From the NCBI RefSeq assembly GCF_016908195.1, contig NZ_JAFBDK010000015.1, forward strand, positions 27,950 to 91,949: DNA of 64,000 nt. The letters are read 5' to 3'. The position numbers and the translations under genes were made by a program. The notes under the pieces were generated by a model, which had not been told where the DNA came from, did not search any database, and worked only from the letters and a program-made list of their open reading frames with translations. The stretch comes from Jeotgalibacillus terrae. GTDB taxonomy: Bacteria; Bacillota; Bacilli; Bacillales; Jeotgalibacillaceae. Positions 50,974 through 59,550 of the stretch are shown piece after piece (position 1 is the first letter of the stretch; the number at the start of each line of letters is the position of its first letter).

Positions 50974-51546
50974 TTAACTGTCACCCAGGGCTTTGAGATC
51001 AGCAATAATTTCATCCTCAGGGACTTCCTGATATCCATCATAGCTTTTCACAACCGTTCCATCCGGGCTGATCAGATAGATACTTGTAGGATGACTCATC
51101 TGATCAGAATTAGGATCATCAACTACCAGACCCTGAAATGACTCCAGAGCAAGCTCGCTGACCTCTTCAAATTCATAACCCGTCAAGAAATCCCACTTTT
51201 CTTTATTCAGTTCATATCTACCCATAAACTCCTTCAAGGCTTTTTCGGTATCCTGCTCAGGGTCCACACTGAATGACACGATTTTGTAATTACTGATCCC
51301 TTCATCTTCAATGGATTGCTGAAGACCGGTCATATTATACGTCATTGGTGGACATACTGTATCACAATTTGTGAAGATAAAGTTGGCAATCACAGGGCTG
51401 CCTTCCAGATCTTTATTCGTCACCTCTTCTCCATCCTGGTTTATATATTCAAAACTTTTAAGTTCTCTCTCCATATTACCTTGAAAATCAGATGAACATG
51501 CTGATATAAGCATGATTGCAGCAATCAGAAAGATCATTTTTCTCAT
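50974..51546 (-). CDS. SCO1/SenC-family lipoprotein
   Basis: A 190-aa exported thioredoxin-fold protein. Lipobox ISAC with Cys17; redox/copper motif CDTVCPPM (Cys61, Cys65) and the distal His152 in MSHPTSIYL, the three ligands used for Cu delivery to the CuA site of cytochrome oxidase. Similar to B. subtilis YpmQ. GGAGTACGG precedes the ATG. First gene of the operon. Confidence 0.92.
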   Translation of the reverse strand: MRKMIFLIAAIMLISACSSDFQGNMERELKSFEYINQDGEEVTNKDLEGSPVIANFIFTNCDTVCPPMTYNMTGLQQSIEDEGISNYKIVSFSVDPEQDTEKALKEFMGRYELNKEKWDFLTGYEFEEVSELALESFQGLVVDDPNSDQMSHPTSIYLISPDGTVVKSYDGYQEVPEDEIIADLKALGDS

Positions 51547-51652
51547 AACCGTACTCCTTTATATAACACTATGATCCTAATGCTACAAAACTACCCGAGC
51601 CGTTACAATAAGACCTTTTCAATTTACTTGTATATATTGTGACAGTTAGTCT

Positions 51653-54600
51653 TTATTCTAAAATAAATCTGGTACTGCTTCCCCCTTTTGATGAAAAGAC
51701 TTCAAGTCTCGCATCAATCCGCTCTTTCAATTCCGGAACGTGAGAAATAACACCCACCAGTCGTCCGCCTGCCTGAATATCCATAAGAGATTCTATCGCC
51801 TGATCAAGTGACTCAGGATCAAGCGTACCGAATCCCTCATCTATAAACATTGTTTCAAGAGATACTCCCCCTGCATATGATTGAACAACGTCAGCAAGGC
51901 CAAGCGCAAGTGCAAGTGAAGATTTGAATGCTTCCCCTCCTGACAGTGTTTTTACATGTCTCTGCTGCCCGGTATAGTGATCCATAACAAGGAGTTCAAG
52001 CCCCCCCTGCTTATTACCTTTTGACCGGTCTTCTTTCCGGTGAAGTTCATACCGGCCGGAAGTCATTTTAAGAAGCCGCTCATTTGCAACAATAAGAATA
52101 TCCTCTAAATAATATGCAAGAACAAAGCGTTCAAACGTTAACTTTAATTCATTCTGCCCGTTGGCCATTTCAGATAGAAAGCCAGTGAGTTTGTAACGTT
52201 TTTCAATTTCTGAGGAAGCTGAGATATTTTGTTCAAGTTGCATCAGGATCTGTTCATGATGATGAACATAACCAGAGAGGGTTGAAACTTTTTCCTCAAA
52301 AACTGCAATATCATTTTCAATTTTTTCTTTCTCAGCATGATAAATGCTTATATCCGGCTTTGAAACACCCTTTAGATCGTTTGAGAGTTTTTCCGTATAT
52401 TCCTGCAGTGCATACTTTTTCTTTTCATATTGAGACACCTTATTTTCAAGGCTGGCTAACTGTTGAGGTTCGAGTCTCGCGGCTTTTAATTCTTCCGGCT
52501 GACTGAATTCGGAATTTTCAAGAGCTGTATCAAACTGCTGCTTTGCATGTTCTAATGTATCCTGAGCACCAGCGACCTCATTTGCTGCACTTTTTAATCG
52601 CTCTGTTAAAGCACTGAATTCATTTTCAGCTTCATAGTACTTCTTTTCTGCTTCACTCAGTTGAGTGCTGTACTGACGAATGCTCTCCTGTAATAACGCG
52701 AGCTCTTTTTGCAACACAGACACATTGAAATACTTTTCTGGTATCTCATTTTTTAATTGTGTGACCTGGCTCCTGCAGCTGATATAATCATCCCTCTTTT
52801 TCTGTACTGCCACTTCAGCACTTTCGATGCGCTGCTTAATAACAGACCTTTCCTGTTCAAACGCTTCTCTTCTGGCAGAAGGTTCACCCACGTTCAGTTT
52901 TTTTGATAATAATAGCTGCTGATTTTCAAGCTGGTTTTCAGACGATTGATAATCATCCAGACTCTTCTGTTCATGAAAAACTTCTGAGGCCTGAATATCT
53001 TGAGATACTCCATCTATATCCATTCTGATTTCTTCCATCTTTTGTTTCAAGTGATCACATGCACTTTCAAGCCTGATCACTTCAGAATGTAAAGACTGAA
53101 GATTTTTTTGATGTGCAGCCGGATCCGCTTTTGTATCGCCACCTGTCACTGCAGGTGCAGGGTGATGTATAGAGCCGCATACCGGGCAGGGTTCATCATG
53201 TGTTAATTGCTTTGAAAGCTCAATTGCAAAATTTGCAGACTGTTCATTTAACGCCTGATCAAGCGCTGACTGCTCTTTTTTTTGATTCCCAACAGCTTCT
53301 GAATAATTTTTCTCTTTTTGAATTAAGTCTGCTTTCAACTGCTGTTCTGCCGACTTGTATTGGTTCAGTTTCTTAAACAAATTAATAATTGCTTTTACAT
53401 GATGCAGCTTAACTTTATTTTCAGAAAATGTCCGCTGTGCTTCAAGCCAATCCTGCTGCTCTTTCAAAAGTTTTTCAATTTTATTCTCGTTATCACTCAG
53501 CTCGTTTTTCAGTTTATCCAGTTTTTCTTTTTCCCCTACCCCATCATTTGCCAGGTTGTTTAACTCCTTTGACTTCAGCTGATAAGATTCGGCTTTAGCT
53601 TTAAAACTCTCCAGCTCGGACATCTTATTTTCTTTTGATTCAATTTCAGGCTTTTGTTTTAATAAAACCTGAAGATTTTGCTCATACTGATCACGTTTTT
53701 TATTTATCTCTGAAAGCTCATTATCAGTTTTATTCTTAAATTGAATCCTTCGTGCAAGTTCTTCTTTTTTATAACTGATTTCCTGGAAATATGGCCATAT
53801 GACCTCTGCCTCTTTTGCAACGGAAATGTCAGATTTATATTTTGCGATCTCTTCCTTATGATTATCCAGTTCTCTTAAATCATTAACTGCCTGATCATAC
53901 TCTTTAAATGCCCGATCAATGTAAAGAGCATTTTCAATTTTTATTAATACATTTTTATATTCTTCTCTTTGTTTTGTTATGGTATTTTTTAGTTTATTTA
54001 ATTTTTCATTCTGAGTTACTACTAAGTTTTTTGCTAGTGAATAAACTTTTTGAACATGTCTGTTTTCCTGATTTAAGGCTTCTTCAAGTTCTTTATGGTC
54101 AATCGGATTAATAGATTCATAGAGTCGGTCTCTTTCATGTGAAAATTTTTCTGCATCGTTTCTTAGTTCCTTAGACTTTGATTTTAAATAGTCCTGAAAA
54201 AAACGGTATGATTCGGTATGAAACAATTTCTGAAGAATTCTTTCTTTATCCGTGCTGTCTGAAGTTAATAAGGTTCTGAATTCTCCCTGAGGAATCATTA
54301 GAATCTGTTTAAACTGATGGAAGTCGAGCTGCATTAATCTATTGACTTGATCTTCAGTCTCACTGATATTTGAGGCGAGTAACTGTTCTTCTCCATCAAT
54401 ACTTTCATAAAATTCAGCTTTTGCATTGATGGTTGTAAATCCCTCTCCCCTCGATTTCTTCTTTTGTTGAATTGGGGACCTGAGTATACGATACGTTTTA
54501 CCTTTTAATAAAAATGTAAAATCTACACTTGTCTGAAGGTTTTCTTCAGCAAAATCACTCCGTAAATCCTGTGCAGAGCGCTCCTCTCCACTCGTCTTCC

Positions 54601-54760
54601 CGTAAAGAGCAAAAGCGATTGCATCAAAAATTGTCGTCTTACCTGCACCGGTTTTACCGGAAATCACAAACATTGTTTTTGATCCAAGTTCACTGAAGTC
54701 AATTGTCTCTGTACCTGCATAGGGACCGAATGCTTGCATAACGAGTTTTAGCGGTCTCAC
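51653..54760 (-). CDS. sbcC: SbcC exonuclease subunit (SMC-like ATPase)
   Basis: A 1035-aa Rad50-like protein. Walker A VISGKTGAGKTTIFDAI near residue 35, long coiled coils (about 180-500 and 560-850), the zinc hook CPVCGS near residue 522 at the apex, then signature LSGGEAFKSSLALALG and Walker B TMFIDEGFGTLD near 960. With SbcD it cuts hairpins and DNA ends. GTG start overlaps the sbcD stop by 4 nt. Confidence 0.96.
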   Translation of the reverse strand: MRPLKLVMQAFGPYAGTETIDFSELGSKTMFVISGKTGAGKTTIFDAIAFALYGKTSGEERSAQDLRSDFAEENLQTSVDFTFLLKGKTYRILRSPIQQKKKSRGEGFTTINAKAEFYESIDGEEQLLASNISETEDQVNRLMQLDFHQFKQILMIPQGEFRTLLTSDSTDKERILQKLFHTESYRFFQDYLKSKSKELRNDAEKFSHERDRLYESINPIDHKELEEALNQENRHVQKVYSLAKNLVVTQNEKLNKLKNTITKQREEYKNVLIKIENALYIDRAFKEYDQAVNDLRELDNHKEEIAKYKSDISVAKEAEVIWPYFQEISYKKEELARRIQFKNKTDNELSEINKKRDQYEQNLQVLLKQKPEIESKENKMSELESFKAKAESYQLKSKELNNLANDGVGEKEKLDKLKNELSDNENKIEKLLKEQQDWLEAQRTFSENKVKLHHVKAIINLFKKLNQYKSAEQQLKADLIQKEKNYSEAVGNQKKEQSALDQALNEQSANFAIELSKQLTHDEPCPVCGSIHHPAPAVTGGDTKADPAAHQKNLQSLHSEVIRLESACDHLKQKMEEIRMDIDGVSQDIQASEVFHEQKSLDDYQSSENQLENQQLLLSKKLNVGEPSARREAFEQERSVIKQRIESAEVAVQKKRDDYISCRSQVTQLKNEIPEKYFNVSVLQKELALLQESIRQYSTQLSEAEKKYYEAENEFSALTERLKSAANEVAGAQDTLEHAKQQFDTALENSEFSQPEELKAARLEPQQLASLENKVSQYEKKKYALQEYTEKLSNDLKGVSKPDISIYHAEKEKIENDIAVFEEKVSTLSGYVHHHEQILMQLEQNISASSEIEKRYKLTGFLSEMANGQNELKLTFERFVLAYYLEDILIVANERLLKMTSGRYELHRKEDRSKGNKQGGLELLVMDHYTGQQRHVKTLSGGEAFKSSLALALGLADVVQSYAGGVSLETMFIDEGFGTLDPESLDQAIESLMDIQAGGRLVGVISHVPELKERIDARLEVFSSKGGSSTRFILE

Positions 54761-55893
54761 GTCTGATCACTTCCTTTAATAGATAAATCCATCGTGCGGA
54801 TTAATTCAGCTTCCATCTCATCTGTCCAGTCAGCCTCTGTCACATACTCAAAGAAACGCTTAAATAATTCAGTATCCGATAAATGATCATGTTTCTTCCT
54901 GATCTGCTTTTCACGTTTACTATCACGGACTGCTCTTTCCCTTTCAAGGTGAAGAACATTAGGATACACAGATCTCAGCTTATTTATCGGATCAATTAGC
55001 GACCCTTCATCAGTCAGCACAGCTTTAATAAAATCATTTTTATTATGATAGAAATCCCCCTGGAGCATTTCCTCCAGAGAACCCTTCAAAATCACCAGGT
55101 CTCTTTCAGGCTTTAAATGGATTTCTTTGACGGTCGCTTCACCGTTTTCAATAGAAACGCATTTGACCATTTTCTTATGGCCTGCCTCTGAGAATGAGTA
55201 CTTTAGAAGAGAACCTGCATAATGAATTTTTTTGTCATTAATCGCATGCGGACTGTGCAGATGTCCCAGGGCGGTATAAGTAAAAGGTGCAAATAATTCC
55301 TTACCCACAGTACCGGCACCCCCGACAGATAAAGCTCTCTCAGAGTCACTGCTCATACCCCCACTGACAAACGAGTGGCCAATCAGAACTTCAGGACACT
55401 TTCCAAATTCGCTGTCCTTGCAAATGACTTTAATCGTTTCTTTCATCGCATCATGATGAGATATAATTGAGTCATTTTTTAATAACTCCCTTATTACACC
55501 CGGTTCTGCATAAGGAACTGAATGGAATCTTACACCCTTTATTTCGACCGGGAGCTTATCGGGCCCCCATTTTCCTGTCACATGAAGGTCTGAATGTTTA
55601 TACCACTCGGAACCGAATGCAATTCTATCAGCGCTGTCATGGTTTCCTGATATGGCGATAACCGGTATTTTCATTTCAACATTCAATGTATATAACGTTT
55701 TGTTCAGGAGGTTGACAGCATCTGCCGGTGGTACAGAACGGTCATAAAGGTCTCCTGCAATAATAATTGCATCAGGCTTTTCCTGATCGGCAATTTCTAT
55801 AAACTGATCCAATATATACGCCTGATCGTCTGTCATATATACACCATGAACAAGCTTACCCAAATGCCAGTCAGCTGTATGTAAAAACTTCAT
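54757..55893 (-). CDS. sbcD: SbcD exonuclease subunit (Mre11-like nuclease)
   Basis: A 378-aa calcineurin-fold nuclease: HTADWHLGK at residue 4, IAGDLYDR, AISGNHDSADRI, and the GHLHSPH metal motif near residue 220. The ATG at 55893 has GGGGG at 7 nt; the open frame upstream crosses the promoter. Upstream is a LexA-like site in the promoter spacer. Confidence 0.96.
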   Translation of the reverse strand: MKFLHTADWHLGKLVHGVYMTDDQAYILDQFIEIADQEKPDAIIIAGDLYDRSVPPADAVNLLNKTLYTLNVEMKIPVIAISGNHDSADRIAFGSEWYKHSDLHVTGKWGPDKLPVEIKGVRFHSVPYAEPGVIRELLKNDSIISHHDAMKETIKVICKDSEFGKCPEVLIGHSFVSGGMSSDSERALSVGGAGTVGKELFAPFTYTALGHLHSPHAINDKKIHYAGSLLKYSFSEAGHKKMVKCVSIENGEATVKEIHLKPERDLVILKGSLEEMLQGDFYHNKNDFIKAVLTDEGSLIDPINKLRSVYPNVLHLERERAVRDSKREKQIRKKHDHLSDTELFKRFFEYVTEADWTDEMEAELIRTMDLSIKGSDQT

Positions 55894-55932
55894 TTTAATT
55901 CCCCCGTCAATCATTGATCTCACCATTATAAC

Positions 55933-55946
55933 AGAACAGGCGTTTG
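55933..55946 (-). promoter_or_regulatory. Candidate LexA box in the sbcDC promoter
   Basis: AGAAC-AGGC-GTTTG (8/10 in palindromic half-sites), directly upstream of the minus-strand -10 TATAAT (55930-55925), i.e. in the promoter spacer. Confidence 0.55.
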
Positions 55947-56064
55947 TTATAAGTCCAAATCTTTTCCAGTATTTACAGAATGAATAAAAATTCATACTTT
56001 TGACTGATTTATTAATTTGAATTTTCAGATATTATTGTATATACAACCGAAAGGAGGACCTGCT

Positions 56065-56214
56065 ATGAGAAAAATTGAAACAGAATATGTTGAACATCAT
56101 GAAATTGAATCAGAAGATTATATCCGCGTAACTGCTGACAACGAAAATATTTATGAAGTCCGCCGTGAAAACCTTCACCAGCTACTCTCTCTTGGCTATC
56201 GTCAGGTAAAATGA
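56065..56214 (+). CDS. Small hypothetical protein (49 aa)
   Basis: MRKIETEYVEHHEIESEDYI followed by RVTADNENIYEVRRENLHQLL. Excellent SD AAAGGAGG at 7 nt. Acidic, no membrane segment, no recognised family. It stands alone between sbcD and yneK on the opposite strand to sbcD. Confidence 0.75.
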   Translation: MRKIETEYVEHHEIESEDYIRVTADNENIYEVRRENLHQLLSLGYRQVK

Positions 56215-56341
56215 TAACTGATTCCTTCCTGTCACATATAAATACAATGTATATACAATTAACCATAAATAAAGCCGGTTCTTGATGCCATCATTAAACT
56301 CCTTTATAATGTTTATAGATTAACTGAACGGAGTGACTGAT

Positions 56342-56773
56342 GTGCTTGAAGGCTGGTTTTTATGGTTTATTCTTTTTTGGGTCGTCGTACTTGTCTCTTT
56401 GTTTGCAATCGGCGGATTTTTCATGTTCAGAAAGTTTCTGAAGAGAATGCCTAAAGAAGATGGGAAGTCTGATCTTGATTGGGAAGAACATTATATAGAC
56501 AGAACAATTCACCTTTGGGGGCCTGAAGAAAAAGAGTTGTTAAATGAACTCGTCACCCCTGTTCCTGACCTTTTCCGTGATGTGGCTAAGCAGAAAATAG
56601 CAGGTCATATAGGAAAAATCGCAATTGATGAAAATGCCAGTAAAATCACACTGGACTTAATCATCAGGGGTTATATCGTTGCTACTCCGAAGCGGGACCA
56701 TAAATTTTTACGAAAAAAACTGGACGAATTAAATATTGATATTACACAATATGAAGATTTATTTGCAGTATAA
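56342..56773 (+). CDS. yneK: YneK-like DUF2621 membrane protein
   Basis: A 143-aa protein with one long N-terminal helix (about 2-28), then a soluble acidic domain (YIDRTIHLWGPEEKELLNELVTPVP, ITLDLIIRGYIVATPKRDH). Size and place next to the ccd genes match B. subtilis YneK. GTG at 56342 has GGAG at 8 nt; another GTG at 56333 overlaps that SD. Function unknown. Confidence 0.85.
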   Translation: MLEGWFLWFILFWVVVLVSLFAIGGFFMFRKFLKRMPKEDGKSDLDWEEHYIDRTIHLWGPEEKELLNELVTPVPDLFRDVAKQKIAGHIGKIAIDENASKITLDLIIRGYIVATPKRDHKFLRKKLDELNIDITQYEDLFAV

Positions 56774-56806
56774 AAAACATCACTCAATTCAAGTGATGTT
56801 TTTTTA
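56772..56806. terminator. Bidirectional terminator
   Basis: AAACATCACT and AGTGATGTTT arms followed by a T-run, between yneK and convergent ccdC. Confidence 0.9.
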
Positions 56807-56810
56807 TGAT

Positions 56811-57293
56811 TTAAACTAACTGAGCAGATCGTGATGATTCGCTTTTCTCCATTTTTTTGAACTGAATCAGCATTGCACTTCTCCATGGAACGATCATGCC
56901 AAAAGCCAGAATCCAGAACATTCCGCTTAATGTACCGACATCAATGCTCGTACTCAAAACAAGTTTCATAATCACTCTGATCACTAAAAGACCGATTAAG
57001 ATGAACGGAAAAGCTTTAGATGCTTTTAAATATATGCCATCTTCCCTTTGTTCAAACTTTGAAGTTTTTATTAGTACAACCGAAAATACAGCACCTACAA
57101 CCAGTGCTTCTAATGCTTCAAGAGGAGTAACACGAAAATACGGAAATATAAACATTAAAGCACCCGTACTCATAAAGATTGGCGGTAAAAATATTTTTTT
57201 TGCTGTTACAGGCTTTTTAGCAGCCTTTAACCTGATAATAAAAACAGCAGCCCCCATAAAAATAGCAGCAATTGTTGAAAGATAAACAAGCAT
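56811..57293 (-). CDS. ccdC: CcdC/YneJ membrane protein
   Basis: A 160-aa membrane protein with about five helices, in the position and of the length of B. subtilis CcdC (YneJ). PPIFMSTGALMFIFPYFR and FWILAFGMIVPWRSAML are conserved blocks. ccdC is not needed for cytochrome c maturation in B. subtilis; role unknown. ATG 57293; a GTG two codons upstream is the alternative. Confidence 0.88.
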   Translation of the reverse strand: MLVYLSTIAAIFMGAAVFIIRLKAAKKPVTAKKIFLPPIFMSTGALMFIFPYFRVTPLEALEALVVGAVFSVVLIKTSKFEQREDGIYLKASKAFPFILIGLLVIRVIMKLVLSTSIDVGTLSGMFWILAFGMIVPWRSAMLIQFKKMEKSESSRSAQLV

Positions 57294-57378
57294 ATACACC
57301 CATCCTTAAATCAAAACATATAAACCTCCACTAAGTATAATGGAGATTACCTGTTTTGTAAAAGGAGCCGGAGAATTT

Positions 57379-57741
57379 CTACTTGTTAATGACTCTGCTT
57401 AAAGATTCCACTACACGATTACTGTCAAATGGCTTAACAATAAAGTCTTTTGCGCCTGCTTCAATTGCTTCAATCACCATTTTCTGTTGTCCCATCGCTG
57501 AGCACATAATGATTGTGGCACGAGGATCTTCTTTCAGGATCTTTTTAGCAGCGGAAATTCCATCTAAAACAGGCATTGTGATATCCATCGTTACAAGGTC
57601 TGGATTCAAAGATTTGTACTTCTCTACAGCTTCTTCACCATTTTCAGCTTCTCCTACAACTTCAAAAGCGGAATTTTCCAATACATTCTTTAATGTCATT
57701 CTCATAAACTTCGCATCATCGACAACAAGAACTTTTGTCAT
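57379..57741 (-). CDS. yneI: CheY-like response regulator YneI (CcdB)
   Basis: A 120-aa stand-alone receiver domain: acidic pocket VVDDAKF (Asp8, Asp9), phospho-acceptor Asp53 in LVTMDITMP and Lys103 in FIVKPFD. No output domain. It follows ccdA as in B. subtilis ccdA-yneI-yneJ, but a terminator separates ccdA here. ATG 57741 has AAGGGTG at 6 nt. Cognate kinase unknown. Confidence 0.93.
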   Translation of the reverse strand: MTKVLVVDDAKFMRMTLKNVLENSAFEVVGEAENGEEAVEKYKSLNPDLVTMDITMPVLDGISAAKKILKEDPRATIIMCSAMGQQKMVIEAIEAGAKDFIVKPFDSNRVVESLSRVINK

Positions 57742-57821
57742 ATGTATCACCCTTATATTATAGTTAATATTAACTATACAACCAAACTAAAAGTCCTTCA
57801 AGAAATAACGCATAAAACTTT

Positions 57822-57855
57822 TAAAAAAACCGGTGGAGTTACCCCACCGGTTTAA
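57822..57855 (-). terminator. Terminator of ccdA
   Basis: AAACCGGTGG (57827-57836) with CCACCGGTTT (57844-57853), T-run on the minus strand. Confidence 0.88.
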
Positions 57856-57878
57856 GTGCAATTTGCTCTATCAATAAT

Positions 57879-58586
57879 TTAAAACCCTTTAAATCCACCG
57901 AAGATAGGCAATAATAAATTAATAATCCATGTTAATCCATCAAAAAATAATATAATACCCATTCCAATCATCAATGATCCGCCAACCTTCATGATCATCA
58001 TGCTTTTATTTCTTATCCAGGAAATTTTACCTAAGAAAAATGATAAAATAAAGAATGGCAAAGCAAAACCAAGGAAATAAGCAAACATATAAGTAAAAGC
58101 TGAACCTGGATTTGTTGCTGAGAGAGTAAAAATAACGCCAAGAATAGGACCAGAACATGGTGTCCAACCTGCTGCAAAAGCAAGACCGATAAATAATGAA
58201 CCAGCATATCCTGCAGGACGGTTTTTAAAACTAACCTTTCTTTCCTTCATTAAAAACTCCGGTGAAAATACGCCTATTATCATTAACCCAAAAACAACAA
58301 TTAATATTGAACCTACCTGGCGGATTGCATCCTTATACTGGACAAATACTTCCGCTATCCATGTTGACGTAAATGCAAGGCCCATAAACACCAGTAAAAA
58401 ACCCAATAAGAAAAATAAAGTATGAAGCAGACTGGCTTTTTGTCTCATCCCTCTACCCTTTGAAAGATCTTCTACAGACATTCCTGTGATATAAGATAAA
58501 AAGGCAGGATATAGCGGCAGAACACAGGGAGATATAAAGCTGAGAAACCCCGCTCCAATTGCCCAAAGTATATTTAAATCTGTCAT
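57879..58586 (-). CDS. ccdA: Cytochrome c biogenesis protein CcdA
   Basis: A 235-aa DsbD-like electron transporter with six helices. The redox cysteines are in FISPCVLPLYPAF near residue 20 and AAGWTPCSGPILG near 140. It passes electrons from thioredoxin to extracytoplasmic partners such as ResA for haem c attachment, and StoA in sporulation. GGGGTG precedes the ATG. Confidence 0.95.
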   Translation of the reverse strand: MTDLNILWAIGAGFLSFISPCVLPLYPAFLSYITGMSVEDLSKGRGMRQKASLLHTLFFLLGFLLVFMGLAFTSTWIAEVFVQYKDAIRQVGSILIVVFGLMIIGVFSPEFLMKERKVSFKNRPAGYAGSLFIGLAFAAGWTPCSGPILGVIFTLSATNPGSAFTYMFAYFLGFALPFFILSFFLGKISWIRNKSMMIMKVGGSLMIGMGIILFFDGLTWIINLLLPIFGGFKGF

Positions 58587-58739
58587 TCAAACACCCCGAT
58601 CAGTTTCAATAATGTTATTTTAACAAATTGGATGCTGTTTCACATTGCCATATCGAGATTCTTCATGTAACATTTGAAGAAACGTTATAATTCTGACACA
58701 AATAAACTTGTAAAAAGATTGGAATAAGGGATTAATTTC

Positions 58740-58809
58740 TTTTCAATCTCCTAATTTTTCTGTATACTAGACCCTAAGTATATAGAATGACAAATAATGT
58801 ATAGGGTCT
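58740..58809 (+). promoter_or_regulatory. Promoter and dyad upstream of ynzD
   Basis: TTTTCA (58740-58745), 17 nt, TATACT (58763-58768). AGACCCTA (58769-58776) and TAGGGTCT (58802-58809) form an inverted repeat at and after the start of transcription; unexplained. The rest of 58587-58739 shows nothing. Confidence 0.55.
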
Positions 58810-58841
58810 TTTAAGGATCCTGATGAAAGGGTAGACTCTGA

Positions 58842-59033
58842 ATGGGGGATCAACAAAAGAAGCTACTTGAAGCCATTGAGAATAAGCGGCAGGTTTTAAT
58901 TCATACCGCTGCTAAAGAAGGATTGTCCTCTCCTACTGCTGTACGTTATTCTCAGGAATTGGATGACCTGTTAAACGAATTTGAAAAAGTACATGCTTAC
59001 AAATCGGCTGCTTTTGAAATGCCTGCTAAATAA
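58842..59033 (+). CDS. ynzD: Spo0E-family aspartyl-phosphate phosphatase
   Basis: A 63-aa helical hairpin with the family motif SQELD (residues 37-41), which inserts into the receiver active site of Spo0A to remove its phosphate. It starts MGDQQKKLLEAIENKRQVL. Its place between yneF and ccdA is that of B. subtilis ynzD. It suggests a sporulation-type phosphorelay in this organism. Own terminator. Confidence 0.88.
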   Translation: MGDQQKKLLEAIENKRQVLIHTAAKEGLSSPTAVRYSQELDDLLNEFEKVHAYKSAAFEMPAK

Positions 59034-59065
59034 AAAAGACTTCTGTTTCAAGAAGTCTTTTTTAT
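59031..59065 (+). terminator. Terminator of ynzD
   Basis: AAAAAAGACTTCTG with CAAGAAGTCTTTTTT. Confidence 0.9.
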
Positions 59066-59112
59066 TATATGAAAATCTGGTAATAAAATAACTCTTTTAA
59101 AAAAATACACAA

Positions 59113-59141
59113 TAAAAGCACTTCTATTTAAAGAAGTGCTG
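59113..59141 (-). terminator. Terminator of yneF
   Basis: AGCACTTCT with AGAAGTGCT around ATTTAA; TTTTATT on the minus strand. Confidence 0.8.
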
Positions 59142-59149
59142 TCAATTTA

Positions 59150-59371
59150 TCATTTACCCTGTTGCTTATTCATAGCGCTCATCATTTGATTGATTTTCTT
59201 CTGCGACGGTTTCATCCCCATCTGCATCATCATCATGCGAAGCATTTGCTCATTAATTGGCGGGTTCTTTTTGAGATAAGTCATCATATATTTACGCGCG
59301 ATGAAAAATCCAAGTGCGACTCCGGCCAGCAAAGCAACAACAATTAATACAATTGCAAGCCATAATTCCAT
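59150..59371 (-). CDS. yneF: UPF0154 membrane protein YneF
   Basis: A 73-aa protein with one N-terminal helix ([20 protein letters not shown]) and a cytoplasmic methionine-rich tail ([30 protein letters not shown]), the UPF0154 pattern. AGGAGG at 9 nt before ATG 59371. Function unknown; conserved next to tkt. Confidence 0.92.
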   Translation of the reverse strand: MELWLAIVLIVVALLAGVALGFFIARKYMMTYLKKNPPINEQMLRMMMMQMGMKPSQKKINQMMSAMNKQQGK

Positions 59372-59507
59372 TTCGTATTGCCTCCTATTTGTTACTTTCA
59401 TATAAAAGTGTACAAGAACACAGAACATTATACAATGATTTATTACATAAAAACACTGTTTTACATTTGATTCGTTCTGATTATATCTATTACAGCGTTT
59501 TAATGCA

Positions 59508-59543
59508 TAAAAACTGGCGGGATATCATTCCCACCAGTTTTAT
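59508..59543 (-). terminator. Terminator of tkt
   Basis: AAAACTGGCGGGA with TCCCACCAGTTTT, one mismatch. The rest of 59372-59507 shows no gene; sirA (yneE), found here in B. subtilis, is absent. Confidence 0.8.
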
Positions 59544-59550
59544 CATTTAA

